From Acidimicrobiaceae bacterium (GTDB lineage: Bacteria > Actinomycetota > Acidimicrobiia > Acidimicrobiales > Ilumatobacteraceae), in NCBI GenBank assembly GCA_006515795.1, contig VFMC01000079.1, forward strand, positions 1 to 29,361: a stretch of 29,361 nucleotides of DNA. Reading direction: 5' to 3'. Positions 1-7,563 of the stretch are shown one piece after another; the stretch's first letter is position 1, and every line of letters starts with the position of its first letter. Position numbers and translations under genes: made by a program. The notes beneath the pieces are model-generated. The model did no database searches. It worked only from the letters and a program-made list of their open reading frames with translations, and was not told where the DNA came from.

Positions 1-315
1 CTGCTGCTCCGCGACAACACCTCCACGCTGCGCGGGGTGGCGGGTTTCGTGCTGGTGACGTTGGGTGCGCCCGTCTTGACCGTGGCCGGCGTGCCCTTCC
101 GTTCGGGAGCGGGCTTGTATGCAGCCGCCGTTGGGGTCAGCGCGACGCTGTGGTTCGCGGTGGGCCTTGTGGCCGCGCGCCGTGCCACCCGCGACACCAT
201 CGCCACCTGGTCGCGGTTCTGGGGCGAGTACGCGATGTTGCTTGCTTCGGTGTGGGTAGGGACCGCCTTGGCGATGGTGGCGGCGAACCTGGTGCTCGGC
301 CGCACGCTGATCTGA
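1..315 (+). CDS. C-terminal part of an unknown membrane protein (5' end outside window)
   Basis: The frame is open from the first base and ends at the TGA at 313-315, so this is the last ~104 residues of a longer protein. Three hydrophobic segments can be seen: one beginning GFVLVTLGAPVLTVAGV, one beginning GLYAAAVGVSATLWFAVG and followed by an Arg-rich loop, and one beginning YAMLLASVWVGTALAMV. The protein is therefore an integral membrane protein with at least three helices in this part. No catalytic motif is visible and I do not recognise the family. It converges on the comEA-like gene with only 17 bases between the two stop codons. A start at GTG 37 is possible in principle, but the open frame upstream argues for a truncated gene. 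Confidence 0.6.
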   Translation: MLLRDNTSTLRGVAGFVLVTLGAPVLTVAGVPFRSGAGLYAAAVGVSATLWFAVGLVAARRATRDTIATWSRFWGEYAMLLASVWVGTALAMVAANLVLGRTLI

Positions 316-335
316 GCGGCTCAACGCAGCGTTCA
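313..335. terminator. Back-to-back palindromes between convergent genes
   Basis: TGAGCGGCTCA (313-323) and AACGCAGCGTT (324-334) are two adjacent odd palindromes, each with 5-base arms around a single central base. They fill the space between the stop codon of the membrane protein and that of the comEA-like gene (complement of 333-335). They could act as a weak bidirectional transcription end. No T-tract follows, so the role is inferred. Confidence 0.3.
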
Positions 336-1100
336 CACCGTGACCAGCGGCCGCAACGACTCGAGCTTGGCCGGACCGATGCCGCGCACCTCGTCGAGAC
401 CGTCGACGGAGGAGAACGGACCGTTCGATTCGCGATGGGCCACGATCGCCGCCGCGGTGGACGGCCCCACGCCGGGGAGCGCATCGAGTTGGTCTGCCGT
501 TGCCGTGTTCAGGTCGACCGGCGTGGCCGGGGAGTCCGCTGTTTCGCCCGAGGGAGCCGCGCTCGAAACGCCGGCTGCCACGGAGGGCGCCTCGGCGCTG
601 GTGGGTACGTACACACGATCGCCGTCGTGGAGCGGCGCAGCGAGGTTGACCGCATCGGGGCGAGCCTCAGGTGCGGTGCCACCCGCCGCCGACACGGCGT
701 CGATGACACGCGCATCGGGTGCGAGCGAGTACACACCCGGCGACGCCACCGCGCCGGCAACGTGCACCACGATGGTGGCCGCGGTGGTGGCCACGGCAGG
801 TGGCGACCCAGGCACCGACGACGCGGCGACGGCCGGCGAGGAGCCCTCTTCGGCGAACGTGCCGCCGGCAGTGGGAGTGCTGGATGCCCGTGGCAACGAC
901 GACTCCACGGGCAGCGGCGGCGGACGCACCAGCCAGTAGCCACCGGCACCGACGGCCACCACCGACATCGCGGTGACCACGAGGCGACCGAGTCCGAACC
1001 ACTCGATCCATTCCCGGAAACGTGTGGCCAGCGGCCGGTCCGGGAGCGGCCGCTGCAGCGGCGCGCCCTCCGGTGGATGGCGATCGTGCATCGGGTTCAC
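333..1100 (-). CDS. comEA: ComEA-like DNA-binding competence protein (SLBB + helix-hairpin-helix)
   Basis: The 255-residue protein begins with a cytoplasmic segment and one membrane helix at about residues 38-58. A long Ser/Ala/Pro linker follows. An SLBB-type domain lies near 111-167 (VVHVAGAVASPGVYSL, and later DGDRVYVP). The C-terminal pair of helix-hairpin-helix motifs starts with DLNTATADQLDALPGVGP and ends near GIGPAKLESLRPL. This order is that of ComEA, the membrane-anchored protein that binds incoming double-stranded DNA during natural transformation. The GTG start at 1100 is chosen because AAGGGAG lies 5 bases upstream; an ATG nine bases inside is the alternative. No comEC or comEB is present in the window, so an actual DNA-uptake role is inferred from the family. 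Many actinobacteria carry this gene without known competence. Confidence 0.85.
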   Translation of the reverse strand: MNPMHDRHPPEGAPLQRPLPDRPLATRFREWIEWFGLGRLVVTAMSVVAVGAGGYWLVRPPPLPVESSLPRASSTPTAGGTFAEEGSSPAVAASSVPGSPPAVATTAATIVVHVAGAVASPGVYSLAPDARVIDAVSAAGGTAPEARPDAVNLAAPLHDGDRVYVPTSAEAPSVAAGVSSAAPSGETADSPATPVDLNTATADQLDALPGVGPSTAAAIVAHRESNGPFSSVDGLDEVRGIGPAKLESLRPLVTV

Positions 1101-1168
1101 ACCCTCTCCCTTCGACGGGCGCGCGAGCGCTCGATCATCGAGGGAAGGAGGCCGAACCTATCGCCGGG

Positions 1169-1516
1169 TTACGGCGACACCACCTCGACGGGGAGCTGCT
1201 CGCGGACCGCCGTCTCGATCGATCGGCGGGCGACCCATTCCGCCTCGACCTCCAGCGGGATCCGCGAGTACGCACCCAGGTGACCCTTGCGACGCAACCG
1301 CCACATCAGGTACGACCCCACGTAGCGGGTGATGAACCCGAACGCTCCGTAGCGGCGCCACTGGCGCACGTGCACCAGTTCGTGGCGCATGAGGTGCGCC
1401 GAGTTCTGCTTGCCGGCCCTGACGATGATGGTTGAGCCGAGGGTGATCCCGTCGGCACCACGCGGCACTGGTCCGCCCACCCACACGCGGTAACCCTCGC
1501 GTTGCTCGATCGGCAT
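1169..1516 (-). CDS. Small HExxH protein, predicted zinc metallopeptidase-like
   Basis: The protein is 115 residues from the ATG at 1516. It contains HELVHVRQWRRYG at about residues 45-57, an HExxH zinc-binding motif followed by the Gln often seen in DUF4157-like and related metallopeptidase folds. Further on, LEVEAEW near 88-94 offers glutamates that could be the third metal ligand. No signal peptide is visible, so it is probably cytoplasmic or peripherally membrane-associated (basic segment MWRLRRKGH). The ATG is preferred over a TTG at 1537 because TATCGT, a -10-like hexamer, ends 6 bases upstream of it, suggesting a leaderless transcript. The substrate is unknown. Function is inferred from the motif only. 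Confidence 0.65.
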   Translation of the reverse strand: MPIEQREGYRVWVGGPVPRGADGITLGSTIIVRAGKQNSAHLMRHELVHVRQWRRYGAFGFITRYVGSYLMWRLRRKGHLGAYSRIPLEVEAEWVARRSIETAVREQLPVEVVSP

Positions 1517-1586
1517 GTGCTCACGATACTGCAGCAAGGCCCTCGGCGCCCGCGCCCCGGGCCGGGATCGGGGATCGGGGACGGGA

Positions 1587-2291
1587 TCAGTAGAGACGCG
1601 TCGTGAGGCGCTTGCGGTACTGCGCCGTGCGCGGATCGTCGGGACCCATCAGCTCGAGGATGTCGACGAACTGCTGGCGGGCGTCGTCATCGTTCTTCAC
1701 CTGCTCGAGCAGCCCATCCAGCTGCGCGTCGTAGTCGTCGTCGGGTCTCTCGCTGAGCCTGGCCGCGGCGGCGACCCGGCGGGTGCGATCGGATTCGGGC
1801 ACCCTGGCCAGAAGAGCCAGCGCCTCATCGGCGTGCCCCTGCTGCACCAGGAGCTCGGCGAGGGCCACGATGACGTCTTCGTTCCCACCGTCGATGGTGA
1901 GCGCCTGACGCAGGCTCGCCTCGTCGCCGGCGGCGAGCAGCCGGTCGATGGTGAGGGCCTCCTCGCTCGGCAGCAGCACTTGGACGAACTGCTCGATCAC
2001 GTGCTCGGGATAGGCACCGACGAAGCCGTCGGCCACCTGGCCATCCTTGAGTGCGTACACCGCCGGGATCGACTGGACCTCGAACGCCTGGCTGACGGCC
2101 GGGTTCTCGTCGACGTTCACCTTGACCAGCACGACCTTGCCGTCGGTGGCGGCGACGACGCGCTCGAGGATCGGACCGATCGTCTGACACGGGCCGCACC
2201 AGGGAGCCCACAGATCGACCACAACCGGGGTGTGCATCGATCGCTCGATCACCTCGGTCTGAAACGTTGCATCGGTGACGTCGAGAGCCAT
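1587..2291 (-). CDS. Thioredoxin-domain protein with TPR-like C-terminus (YbbN/CnoX type)
   Basis: The 234-residue protein has an N-terminal thioredoxin fold with the active site WCGPC at residues 31-35 and the cis-proline loop SIPAVYAL near residue 76. The C-terminal half has helical repeats of TPR character (EDVIVALAELLVQQGHADEALALLARV) and a conserved end, LELMGPDDPRTAQYRKRL. This arrangement is that of YbbN/CnoX co-chaperedoxins, cytoplasmic proteins that protect or hand over oxidised clients to chaperones. Whether the cysteines are redox-active here is inferred. The ATG at 2291 is preferred to the GTG two codons upstream because TAGCCT ends 6 bases before it, suggesting leaderless transcription. 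It lies 23 bases downstream of glpD on the same strand but seems to have its own promoter. Confidence 0.85.
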   Translation of the reverse strand: MALDVTDATFQTEVIERSMHTPVVVDLWAPWCGPCQTIGPILERVVAATDGKVVLVKVNVDENPAVSQAFEVQSIPAVYALKDGQVADGFVGAYPEHVIEQFVQVLLPSEEALTIDRLLAAGDEASLRQALTIDGGNEDVIVALAELLVQQGHADEALALLARVPESDRTRRVAAAARLSERPDDDYDAQLDGLLEQVKNDDDARQQFVDILELMGPDDPRTAQYRKRLTTRLY

Positions 2292-2297
2292 TCGCAC

Positions 2298-2303
2298 AGG
2301 CTA
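2298..2303 (-). promoter_or_regulatory. Putative -10 element for leaderless thioredoxin-TPR mRNA
   Basis: TAGCCT on the minus strand is followed by 6 bases and then the ATG at 2291. No Shine-Dalgarno sequence is present. No convincing -35 element was found. Confidence 0.4.
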
Positions 2304-2314
2304 GCGACCATCAT

Positions 2315-4048
2315 TCAGACCGTCGCTCGACGCCAGCCGATCTCGATCGCGGCGCGCCGGCCGAGCTCGGCCTCGACGGCTGCCGAGGTCTGTTCGATCG
2401 ACCATCCGAGCAGCGGACCGACGACGACCGCAACCCGTTCGACCTCCGCTCGCGACACCCGCCCCAGCGTGCCGATGACGAGCCGCCGATCGAGCACGTC
2501 CGCCAACGTGCATGCCGACTCCTCGGTGACCGCGTATGCGGCCTGGGCGGCGATGTCGAGGCGGCGCGGATCGTCGGAGAGCCGTTGGGCGAGCTGGGGC
2601 GTGCGCTCGACCAGATCGAGAACGCGACTGTGCTCGGTGCCGTAGAGGCGGGCGAGGTGGACCCTGGTGGCGTCGTCGAGACCCAGTTCGGCGCGGGTGC
2701 GGAGCACTGCTTCGAAGTAGGGCTGCGGGTCGTGGGCCCATCCGAACGAGCTGTGCACGGCGAGCCGGCGAGAGTCGAAGGCCCGCACCGCGGCGCCGTC
2801 GAGGGCGTCGCTCTTCACCAGTGCCAGCGCGGTCTCCTCGCCGAGGGCGCGTCCGGTGGTCCACTTGCCGCCGCCGATCGACCACAGGTGCCGCACCCCG
2901 GCGGGGGCGTGGTCGTAGAGCTCGTGACGGCGGCTCGTGGTGTACGAGTCCTTCGATTCATCGACGATCAACGGGCGGATGCCGACGGTGGTGCCCTCGA
3001 TGTCGGCCTCGGTGAGCTTGGGGAAGCCGTTGGAGATGGTGTCGTTGACGGTGCTCAGGATCAGCTCGACGTCGTCGTGGTCGACGCCCACGGCATCGGG
3101 GGCGAGGTCGACCGCGGTGTCGGTAGGACCGATGAACGAGTAGCCCTGCCATGGCGACACGATCACGTGGTGGCCGCTGCGCGCTCGGGCGAACACCGTG
3201 TCGGTGACGCCGGTGCCACCGACGGGAGACGTGAGCAGGTGCACCCCCTTGCTGCGGTTCACCTTTACACCGAGTGGCCTTTGCAGGTGACGTAGGACGA
3301 GATCCATCCACGGTCCGCCGGCGTTCACGACGGCACGCCCGCGCACGGCGTGCCGTTGACCGGTGAGCCGATCGGTGACCTGGACCCCACGCACCACCAT
3401 CGAGCCGTCGGCGTGATGCTCGTCGGCGAACACGAACCCGGTGGCCTCGACGTGGTTGAGCGCCACTGCTCCCGCAGCCACGGCGGACTTCAAGAACTCG
3501 AGCAACAGACGCTCGGGGTGAGTGTTGAACGTGTCGTGATAGGCGAATGCCCCTTGGAGCTGATCGGCATCGAGCCATGGAACGTCGCGGAGCAGCCGCT
3601 GCCTAGGGATCCAGCGCGGCAGCGGGATCTTCATCGCCTCGGGCATGTACCGGTTGCGGTCGAACCCGAGAGCCGCGTACAGGCCGACGCCGGCACCGAT
3701 CAACGCAGTCGGGGGCTTGCTCCATTTCCACGCCGGCATCAAGAACCGCTGCTGGCTCACCAGGTGCGGCGCGGCGAGCGCCAGCACACGTCGCTCGCGC
3801 AAGCTCTCGCGGACCACACCGAACTGGTACGTCTCGAGGTAGCGGATGCCGCCGTGGATGTACTTCGAGGTGGCCGAGCTGGTGCCATGCCCGAAGTCGC
3901 CCTTGTCGATCAGCAGCGTGCGCAGACCTCGACCGGCCGTCTCCCGAGCAACGCACACACCGGTGATGCCTCCTCCGACGACGATGACGTCGTAGGGATC
4001 GTCCAGCCTGGCGAGATCTCGTTCGATTCTCACGCTGCGTCGTTCCAA
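2315..4048 (-). CDS. glpD: Glycerol-3-phosphate dehydrogenase, FAD-dependent
   Basis: The 577-residue protein has the FAD-binding Rossmann motif VVGGGITG at about residues 23-30 and the GlpD signature regions GTSSATSKYIHGGIRYLE and VVNAGGPWMDLV. The C-terminal domain ends near GTLGRVSRAEVERVAVVVGPLLGW, so the protein appears complete. It oxidises sn-glycerol 3-phosphate to dihydroxyacetone phosphate and passes electrons to the respiratory quinone pool, working at the cytoplasmic membrane surface. No glycerol kinase or uptake gene lies beside it, so regulation by glycerol is not evident. The start is uncertain: TTG at 4048 is used here and GTG at 4033 is the alternative; neither has a clear ribosome binding site. 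The gene is divergent from the phosphotransferase at 4156. Confidence 0.93.
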   Translation of the reverse strand: MERRSVRIERDLARLDDPYDVIVVGGGITGVCVARETAGRGLRTLLIDKGDFGHGTSSATSKYIHGGIRYLETYQFGVVRESLRERRVLALAAPHLVSQQRFLMPAWKWSKPPTALIGAGVGLYAALGFDRNRYMPEAMKIPLPRWIPRQRLLRDVPWLDADQLQGAFAYHDTFNTHPERLLLEFLKSAVAAGAVALNHVEATGFVFADEHHADGSMVVRGVQVTDRLTGQRHAVRGRAVVNAGGPWMDLVLRHLQRPLGVKVNRSKGVHLLTSPVGGTGVTDTVFARARSGHHVIVSPWQGYSFIGPTDTAVDLAPDAVGVDHDDVELILSTVNDTISNGFPKLTEADIEGTTVGIRPLIVDESKDSYTTSRRHELYDHAPAGVRHLWSIGGGKWTTGRALGEETALALVKSDALDGAAVRAFDSRRLAVHSSFGWAHDPQPYFEAVLRTRAELGLDDATRVHLARLYGTEHSRVLDLVERTPQLAQRLSDDPRRLDIAAQAAYAVTEESACTLADVLDRRLVIGTLGRVSRAEVERVAVVVGPLLGWSIEQTSAAVEAELGRRAAIEIGWRRATV

Positions 4049-4141
4049 CGGTGGGGTCGTGCTGTCGGCCTCATTGCAGCGAGCACGATATCGAAACCGC
4101 CCTGCGATTCGATCGACGCGCGATCACGGCGCCGACGTCGA

Positions 4142-4147
4142 TACCGT
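4142..4147 (+). promoter_or_regulatory. Putative -10 element for phosphotransferase
   Basis: TACCGT lies 8 bases before the ATG at 4156, and no ribosome binding site is seen. It fits a leaderless transcript. The same hexamer precedes the gene at 7194. Confidence 0.35.
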
Positions 4148-4155
4148 TCTCCGAG

Positions 4156-5190
4156 ATGAGCGACGTCCCCGGTGTCAACGTCTCCGCCGTCACCGCGTGG
4201 CTGCAGGCGACGGTCGCCGGTGCCACCGGGCCGTTCGAGTTCCGCGCCATCGCCGGCGGCCATTCCAACCTCACCTATCGCGTCACCGGCTCCGACGGCA
4301 CGCGGTACGTGCTCAGGCGTCCCCCGCTCGGCCACCGTCTCGCCAGCGCCCACGACATGCGCCGCGAGCACCGGATCATCAGCGGGCTGCGGCACAGCGC
4401 CGTTCCAGTGCCACTGGCGCTCGGCCTCTTTGAAGACGAGTCGGTGAACGACGCTCCGTTCTACGTGATGGGCTTCGTCGACGGCCACGTCATCCGCGAC
4501 CGCATCACCGCCGAGACGGTCCTGCCGCTTCACGCGCGCCGCGCCGCCAGTGAATCGATCGTCGACACGATGGTCGCGATCCACGCGGTCGATCTCGACG
4601 GGGTGGGGCTCGGCGATCTGGGCAAGCACGACGGGTACATCGCTCGTCAGCTGCGGCGCTGGTACGGCCAGTGGAACGCGCAGAAGACACGCGAGCTCCC
4701 CGCCGTCGATCTCGTCCACGCCGCCTTGCTCGAGCACATCCCCGAACAGGGGCCGGCCACGATCGTTCATGGCGACTACCGGCTCGACAACTGCATGGTC
4801 GGCGACGGCGGCGCCATCGTCGCCGTGCTCGACTGGGAGATCTGCACGCTCGGTGATCCCCTCGCCGACCTCGGCCTGCTGCAGGTCTACTGGACCGGAC
4901 CGGGCGACGAGGCTTCGGCATGGGCCGGCTCGGCCACCACCGCCGAGGGGTTCCTCGACCGGCAGGAGCTCGTCGAGCGGTACGCCGATGTCAGCGGGCG
5001 AGACATCTCGGCGCTGCCCTTCTACGTCTCGTTCGCCTATTGGAAGCTGGCGTGCATCCTCGAGGGCGTCTACGCCCGCTACGTGGGCGGTGCGCTCGGG
5101 CAACGCGACCCGGCCGAGCTCGAACCGTTCAAAGCGCAGGTCGAGGGTGCAGCCGACAAGGCTCTGTCCACGCTGGAGATGCTGCAGTGA
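4156..5190 (+). CDS. Aminoglycoside-phosphotransferase-family kinase (ACAD10/11 N-domain type)
   Basis: The 344-residue protein has a kinase-like fold. The nucleotide-binding lobe contains GGHSNLTYRV and a lysine-replacing YVLRRPP. The catalytic loop is HGDYRLDN with H205, D207 and N212, and the metal-binding DWE starts at D226 in DWEICTLGDPLADLG. Those motifs and the end YWKLACILEGVYARYVGGA match the branch of bacterial phosphotransferases related to the N-terminal domain of ACAD10/ACAD11, which is linked to 4-hydroxy fatty acid metabolism in other organisms. The true substrate here is unknown; antibiotic resistance is unlikely. A start 35 codons upstream would be in frame, but homologous sequence begins near MSDVPGVNV. 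The stop overlaps the GTG of the PAC2-family gene by four bases (GTGA), so the two are translationally coupled. Confidence 0.83.
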   Translation: MSDVPGVNVSAVTAWLQATVAGATGPFEFRAIAGGHSNLTYRVTGSDGTRYVLRRPPLGHRLASAHDMRREHRIISGLRHSAVPVPLALGLFEDESVNDAPFYVMGFVDGHVIRDRITAETVLPLHARRAASESIVDTMVAIHAVDLDGVGLGDLGKHDGYIARQLRRWYGQWNAQKTRELPAVDLVHAALLEHIPEQGPATIVHGDYRLDNCMVGDGGAIVAVLDWEICTLGDPLADLGLLQVYWTGPGDEASAWAGSATTAEGFLDRQELVERYADVSGRDISALPFYVSFAYWKLACILEGVYARYVGGALGQRDPAELEPFKAQVEGAADKALSTLEMLQ

Positions 5191-6063
5191 CCTCTCCAGA
5201 GCCGTTTCGACTCCACGAACCGCTGCCGCGGTTGGCGTCGCCGGTGATGGTCGCGATGCTCACCGGCTGGATCGACGCCAGCGGCGCCGCGGCAGCAGCG
5301 CTGGCCACCGTCGAGGAGGCATGCGCCGTTCGCACCCTCGCCACCTTCGACGGCGACGCCTTCATCGACTACCGCGCCAGGCGGCCGACGATGGAGCTGC
5401 GCGCCGGCGTGAACGAGCGGCTGATCTGGCCGGAGATCGAGCTGAAGGTCGGCGCCGATGCGAACGGGCACGACGTGCTGCTGCTCACCGGACCCGAGCC
5501 CGACGCCGCTTGGCGGCGGTTCGCCGACGTCGTGTCAGATCTGGCCGTAGAGCTCGGCGTGCGTCGAGCTGTGTTCCTCGGGGCCTATCCGTTCGCTTCG
5601 CCGCACACCAGGCCACCGCGCCTGTCGAGCAGCTCGCCGTCGGCCGAGCTGATCGCGTCGGTGCCGTACCTGAAGAACAGCGTCGATGTGCCCGCCGGGA
5701 TGGGGGCGGTGCTCGAGCACGCGTTGGTGGGCAAGGGCGTGCCGGCGCTAGGGATCTGGGCGCAGGATCACGGTCGACACTTCCATGCTGCGCACCGAAG
5801 CGACGATCCAGCTCGAACGGGTCGACCAGCTGGTTGCCGGAAATCCCGAGCACCGCACGATGATCGGTCAGCTGGAGCAGCTCTACGACCAGGCGACCGG
5901 CACCACCATCGATCCGGTCACGGGCGGGGCGATCGATCCGGTGGCGGGCGCGACCATCGGTCCGGTCGGCGAGGCGCGATCGCCGATGTCGAGCGACCCC
6001 ATCCCAAGTGCCGACGAACTGGCCGCCGAGTTCGAGCGCTTCCTCCGCGACCAGACCGACTGA
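5187..6063 (+). pseudogene. PAC2-family protein, frameshifted with a missing internal segment
   Basis: The gene starts at GTG 5187, overlapping the upstream stop codon. Frame one encodes a typical PAC2 (proteasome assembly chaperone 2-like) N-terminus, with MVAMLTGWIDASGAAA, VLLLTGPEPDAAWRRF and GKGVPALGIWAQ ending at about 5763. The family then normally continues with a VPHYVS...YPAAS segment of roughly 25 residues. That segment is absent. The sequence resumes in another frame at about 5767 with ITVDTSMLRTEATIQLERV and runs to SADELAAEFERFLRDQTD and the TGA at 6061-6063. The missing length must be 3n+2 bases. The C-terminal part carries an imperfect triple repeat (IDPVTGGA, IDPVAGAT, IGPVGEA) before the conserved tail. 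Function in bacteria is poorly known. As written, no complete protein can be made. Confidence 0.75.
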
Positions 6064-6120
6064 CCACCCGAGTCCCCGCGCACCACCCGAGTCCCCGCGC
6101 ACCATCCGAGTGCCCCCGGG
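6064..6120. repeat. 19-base tandem repeat, three copies
   Basis: CCACCCGAGTCCCCGCGCA occurs at 6064-6082 and again, identical, at 6083-6101. A degenerate third copy lies at 6102-6120. The array begins directly after the stop codon of the PAC2-family gene, in the 106-base space before the convergent lysR stop. Confidence 0.7.
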
Positions 6121-6123
6121 ATG

Positions 6124-6172
6124 CCCGAGGGTGGTGGCGCACCCAGGGTTGCTCGAAACCCTCGGGGCTTCA
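6124..6172. terminator. Bidirectional stem-loop between PAC2 gene and LysR gene
   Basis: CCCGAGGGT (6124-6132) is the exact reverse complement of ACCCTCGGG (6158-6166), giving a 9-bp stem. An alternative inner hairpin pairs AGGGTT (6145-6150) with AACCCT (6157-6162). Next to it, GGGCTTCAGCCC includes the lysR stop codon. There is no T-run, so termination is inferred from the position between convergent genes. Confidence 0.5.
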
Positions 6173-7111
6173 GCCCTGCGACCTGCCTGCCAGGCCGAAG
6201 AGCTGAGGCTCGAACGCCGGAAGTGCAGCGCACACCTCTACTGCCAGCTCGATGAACCGACTCGCCGCCGGCACGAGGGTGCGCCCTCGACGCCGGGCGA
6301 GCGAGATGATGCGTGGCGGGAAGGGCGGATCCATCGCCGAGACGACCACGCCTTCGTCGTGGATGTCGACCGCCAGAAAGGGCAGGATCGCTCGCCCCAG
6401 GCCGGTCCGCACCATCGCCTGCACGGCGGCGTTGTCATTCGAACGGAACACGTAGTCGGGTTCGATCCCAACGTGCCGGAGACACCCGTCGATGGTGAGC
6501 TGGCAGGAGTCTTCCGACTGTCCGATCATCGGCATGCGATGCGGCCGATCGGTGGCGACGACCGCCTCACCAGCACCAGCCGGCGATACCAGTACATATG
6601 GGTCGACGAGCAGCTCGATGGTCTCGATTCCGTCGTGGTCGGGTACGCCGACGATGAAGCTGAGGTCGAGCTCGTCGGCGAGGAGCTTGGCAACGAGCTC
6701 GTCGTGTTCGTCGGATTCGACGCAACGCACCGACAAGCCCGGCCGCTCGGAGTGGAGCTGACCGATGACGTCGGGCAACAGGCGCACGGAAACGCTCTGG
6801 AAGGAACCGACCAGGAGCCTGCCGATCTCGCCGGCGCGAAGCGAGCGGAGGCCATCGTCGGCCTCGCGCAGACGATCGAGGATCGCGTCGGCGTGAGCGA
6901 GCAGCAGCGCGCCGATCGGAGTGAGCTCAACACGCTTGGGGCCGCCGGGACGGTCGAAGACGCGGTCGCCGACGGCGCGCTCGAGACCGGCGATCTGTTG
7001 GCTGACGGCCGATTGGGTGAATCCGAGGCGTTCCGCGGCCCGCCCGAACGAGCCCTCGGTGGCAACTGCCCGCAACGCCCGGAGCTGGCGGATCTCGATG
7101 TCGTGGAGCAT
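6170..7111 (-). CDS. LysR-family transcriptional regulator
   Basis: The 313-residue protein has an N-terminal winged helix-turn-helix (IRQLRALRAVATEGSFGRAA, then GFTQSAVSQQIAGLERAVG). A LysR substrate-binding domain follows from about residue 85 (GRLLVGSFQSVSVRLLPDVI to GLGRAILPFLAVDI). It should act as a DNA-binding dimer or tetramer regulating itself and often a divergent gene; the divergent neighbour at 7194 encodes an unknown small protein and is separated by 82 bases. Two adjacent ATG codons occur at 7114 and 7111. The second is chosen because it lies 6 bases after the TATACT -10 element, which fits a leaderless start. The effector is unknown. A convergent stem-loop lies just past the 3' end. 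Confidence 0.88.
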   Translation of the reverse strand: MLHDIEIRQLRALRAVATEGSFGRAAERLGFTQSAVSQQIAGLERAVGDRVFDRPGGPKRVELTPIGALLLAHADAILDRLREADDGLRSLRAGEIGRLLVGSFQSVSVRLLPDVIGQLHSERPGLSVRCVESDEHDELVAKLLADELDLSFIVGVPDHDGIETIELLVDPYVLVSPAGAGEAVVATDRPHRMPMIGQSEDSCQLTIDGCLRHVGIEPDYVFRSNDNAAVQAMVRTGLGRAILPFLAVDIHDEGVVVSAMDPPFPPRIISLARRRGRTLVPAASRFIELAVEVCAALPAFEPQLFGLAGRSQG

Positions 7112-7117
7112 CATCGC

Positions 7118-7146
7118 AGTATAAGCACATCGCATCATCATGACAA
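7118..7146 (-). promoter_or_regulatory. Near-consensus housekeeping promoter of the LysR gene
   Basis: On the minus strand TTGTCA (7141-7146) is followed by exactly 17 bases and TATACT (7118-7123). Both hexamers differ from the sigma-70/SigA consensus at one position. The start codons come only 3 and 6 bases after the -10 element, so the mRNA would be leaderless. The repeated GATGATG tract in the spacer is A/T-rich compared with its surroundings. Confidence 0.75.
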
Positions 7147-7157
7147 GAGATCATCAC

Positions 7158-7186
7158 TGTACAGAATGGACTTCGGCCCCTACCGT
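7158..7186 (+). promoter_or_regulatory. Possible promoter of the small gene at 7194
   Basis: TGTACA (7158-7163), 17 bases, then TACCGT (7181-7186), 7 bases before the ATG at 7194. The match is moderate. The two divergent -35 regions are about 11 bases apart, so binding of LysR or polymerase on one strand could affect the other. Confidence 0.35.
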
Positions 7187-7193
7187 GAAGCCC

Positions 7194-7493
7194 ATGAGAA
7201 CGACATCCCCCGCCGCCTCCGTCACTTCCCCCGCCGCCTCCCCTGCCGCCTCGCTGACCTCCGACCGCTACCTCGACGACCTCGCCCACCTCATCGCCCG
7301 CAACGGCATCGGTGCATTCGAATCCGACATCGCCCGGCTCGTCGTGCGGCTCCGTGCCGCCGGCATCGGCGGACCCTGCACCGATGTGCTCGGCGACCGC
7401 CACGCCGCGGCGGTCGTGAGGGAGCGGGCGTTCGGTCATCTCATCGGCCGGGTCGTCCGAAGGTCGACCTGTCCGGTCGACGTCGCCGCCTGA
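7194..7493 (+). CDS. Small protein of unknown function
   Basis: The protein has 99 residues from the ATG at 7194. The N-terminus is low-complexity (SPAASVTSPAASPAAS). The rest looks helical, with YLDDLAHLIARNGIGAFESDIARLVVRLRAAGI and the end VVRERAFGHLIGRVVRR. Actinobacterial genomes often contain small helical proteins with a similar VVRERAFG ending, but I do not recognise a named family. An in-frame ATG at 7140 would overlap the LysR promoter and is less likely. No Shine-Dalgarno sequence is present; TACCGT 7 bases upstream suggests a leaderless mRNA. Its position opposite a LysR gene makes it a candidate target of that regulator, which is inference. Confidence 0.6.
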   Translation: MRTTSPAASVTSPAASPAASLTSDRYLDDLAHLIARNGIGAFESDIARLVVRLRAAGIGGPCTDVLGDRHAAAVVRERAFGHLIGRVVRRSTCPVDVAA

Positions 7494-7563
7494 CAACCAC
7501 GAGCTAGCTTCACCGAACACGAGAGCGTCACCGCATGACGCACGCACGGCACGGGGAGCACAG

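Noticed and set aside
150..1283. 377-codon plus-strand frame across comEA
   Set aside because: It is rich in Arg, Gly and His and lacks motifs, while the minus strand encodes clear SLBB and helix-hairpin-helix domains.
4030..5103. Long minus-strand open frame opposite the phosphotransferase
   Set aside because: The plus-strand protein has clear kinase motifs; the antisense frame is open because of high GC third positions and shows no recognisable family.
4156..5190. Aminoglycoside resistance gene
   Set aside because: The motifs fit the ACAD10/11-type branch of the fold, and the neighbours give no sign of resistance or mobility.
6061..6120. CRISPR array at the 19-base repeats
   Set aside because: The copies are directly adjacent with no spacers and there are only three; no cas genes are nearby.
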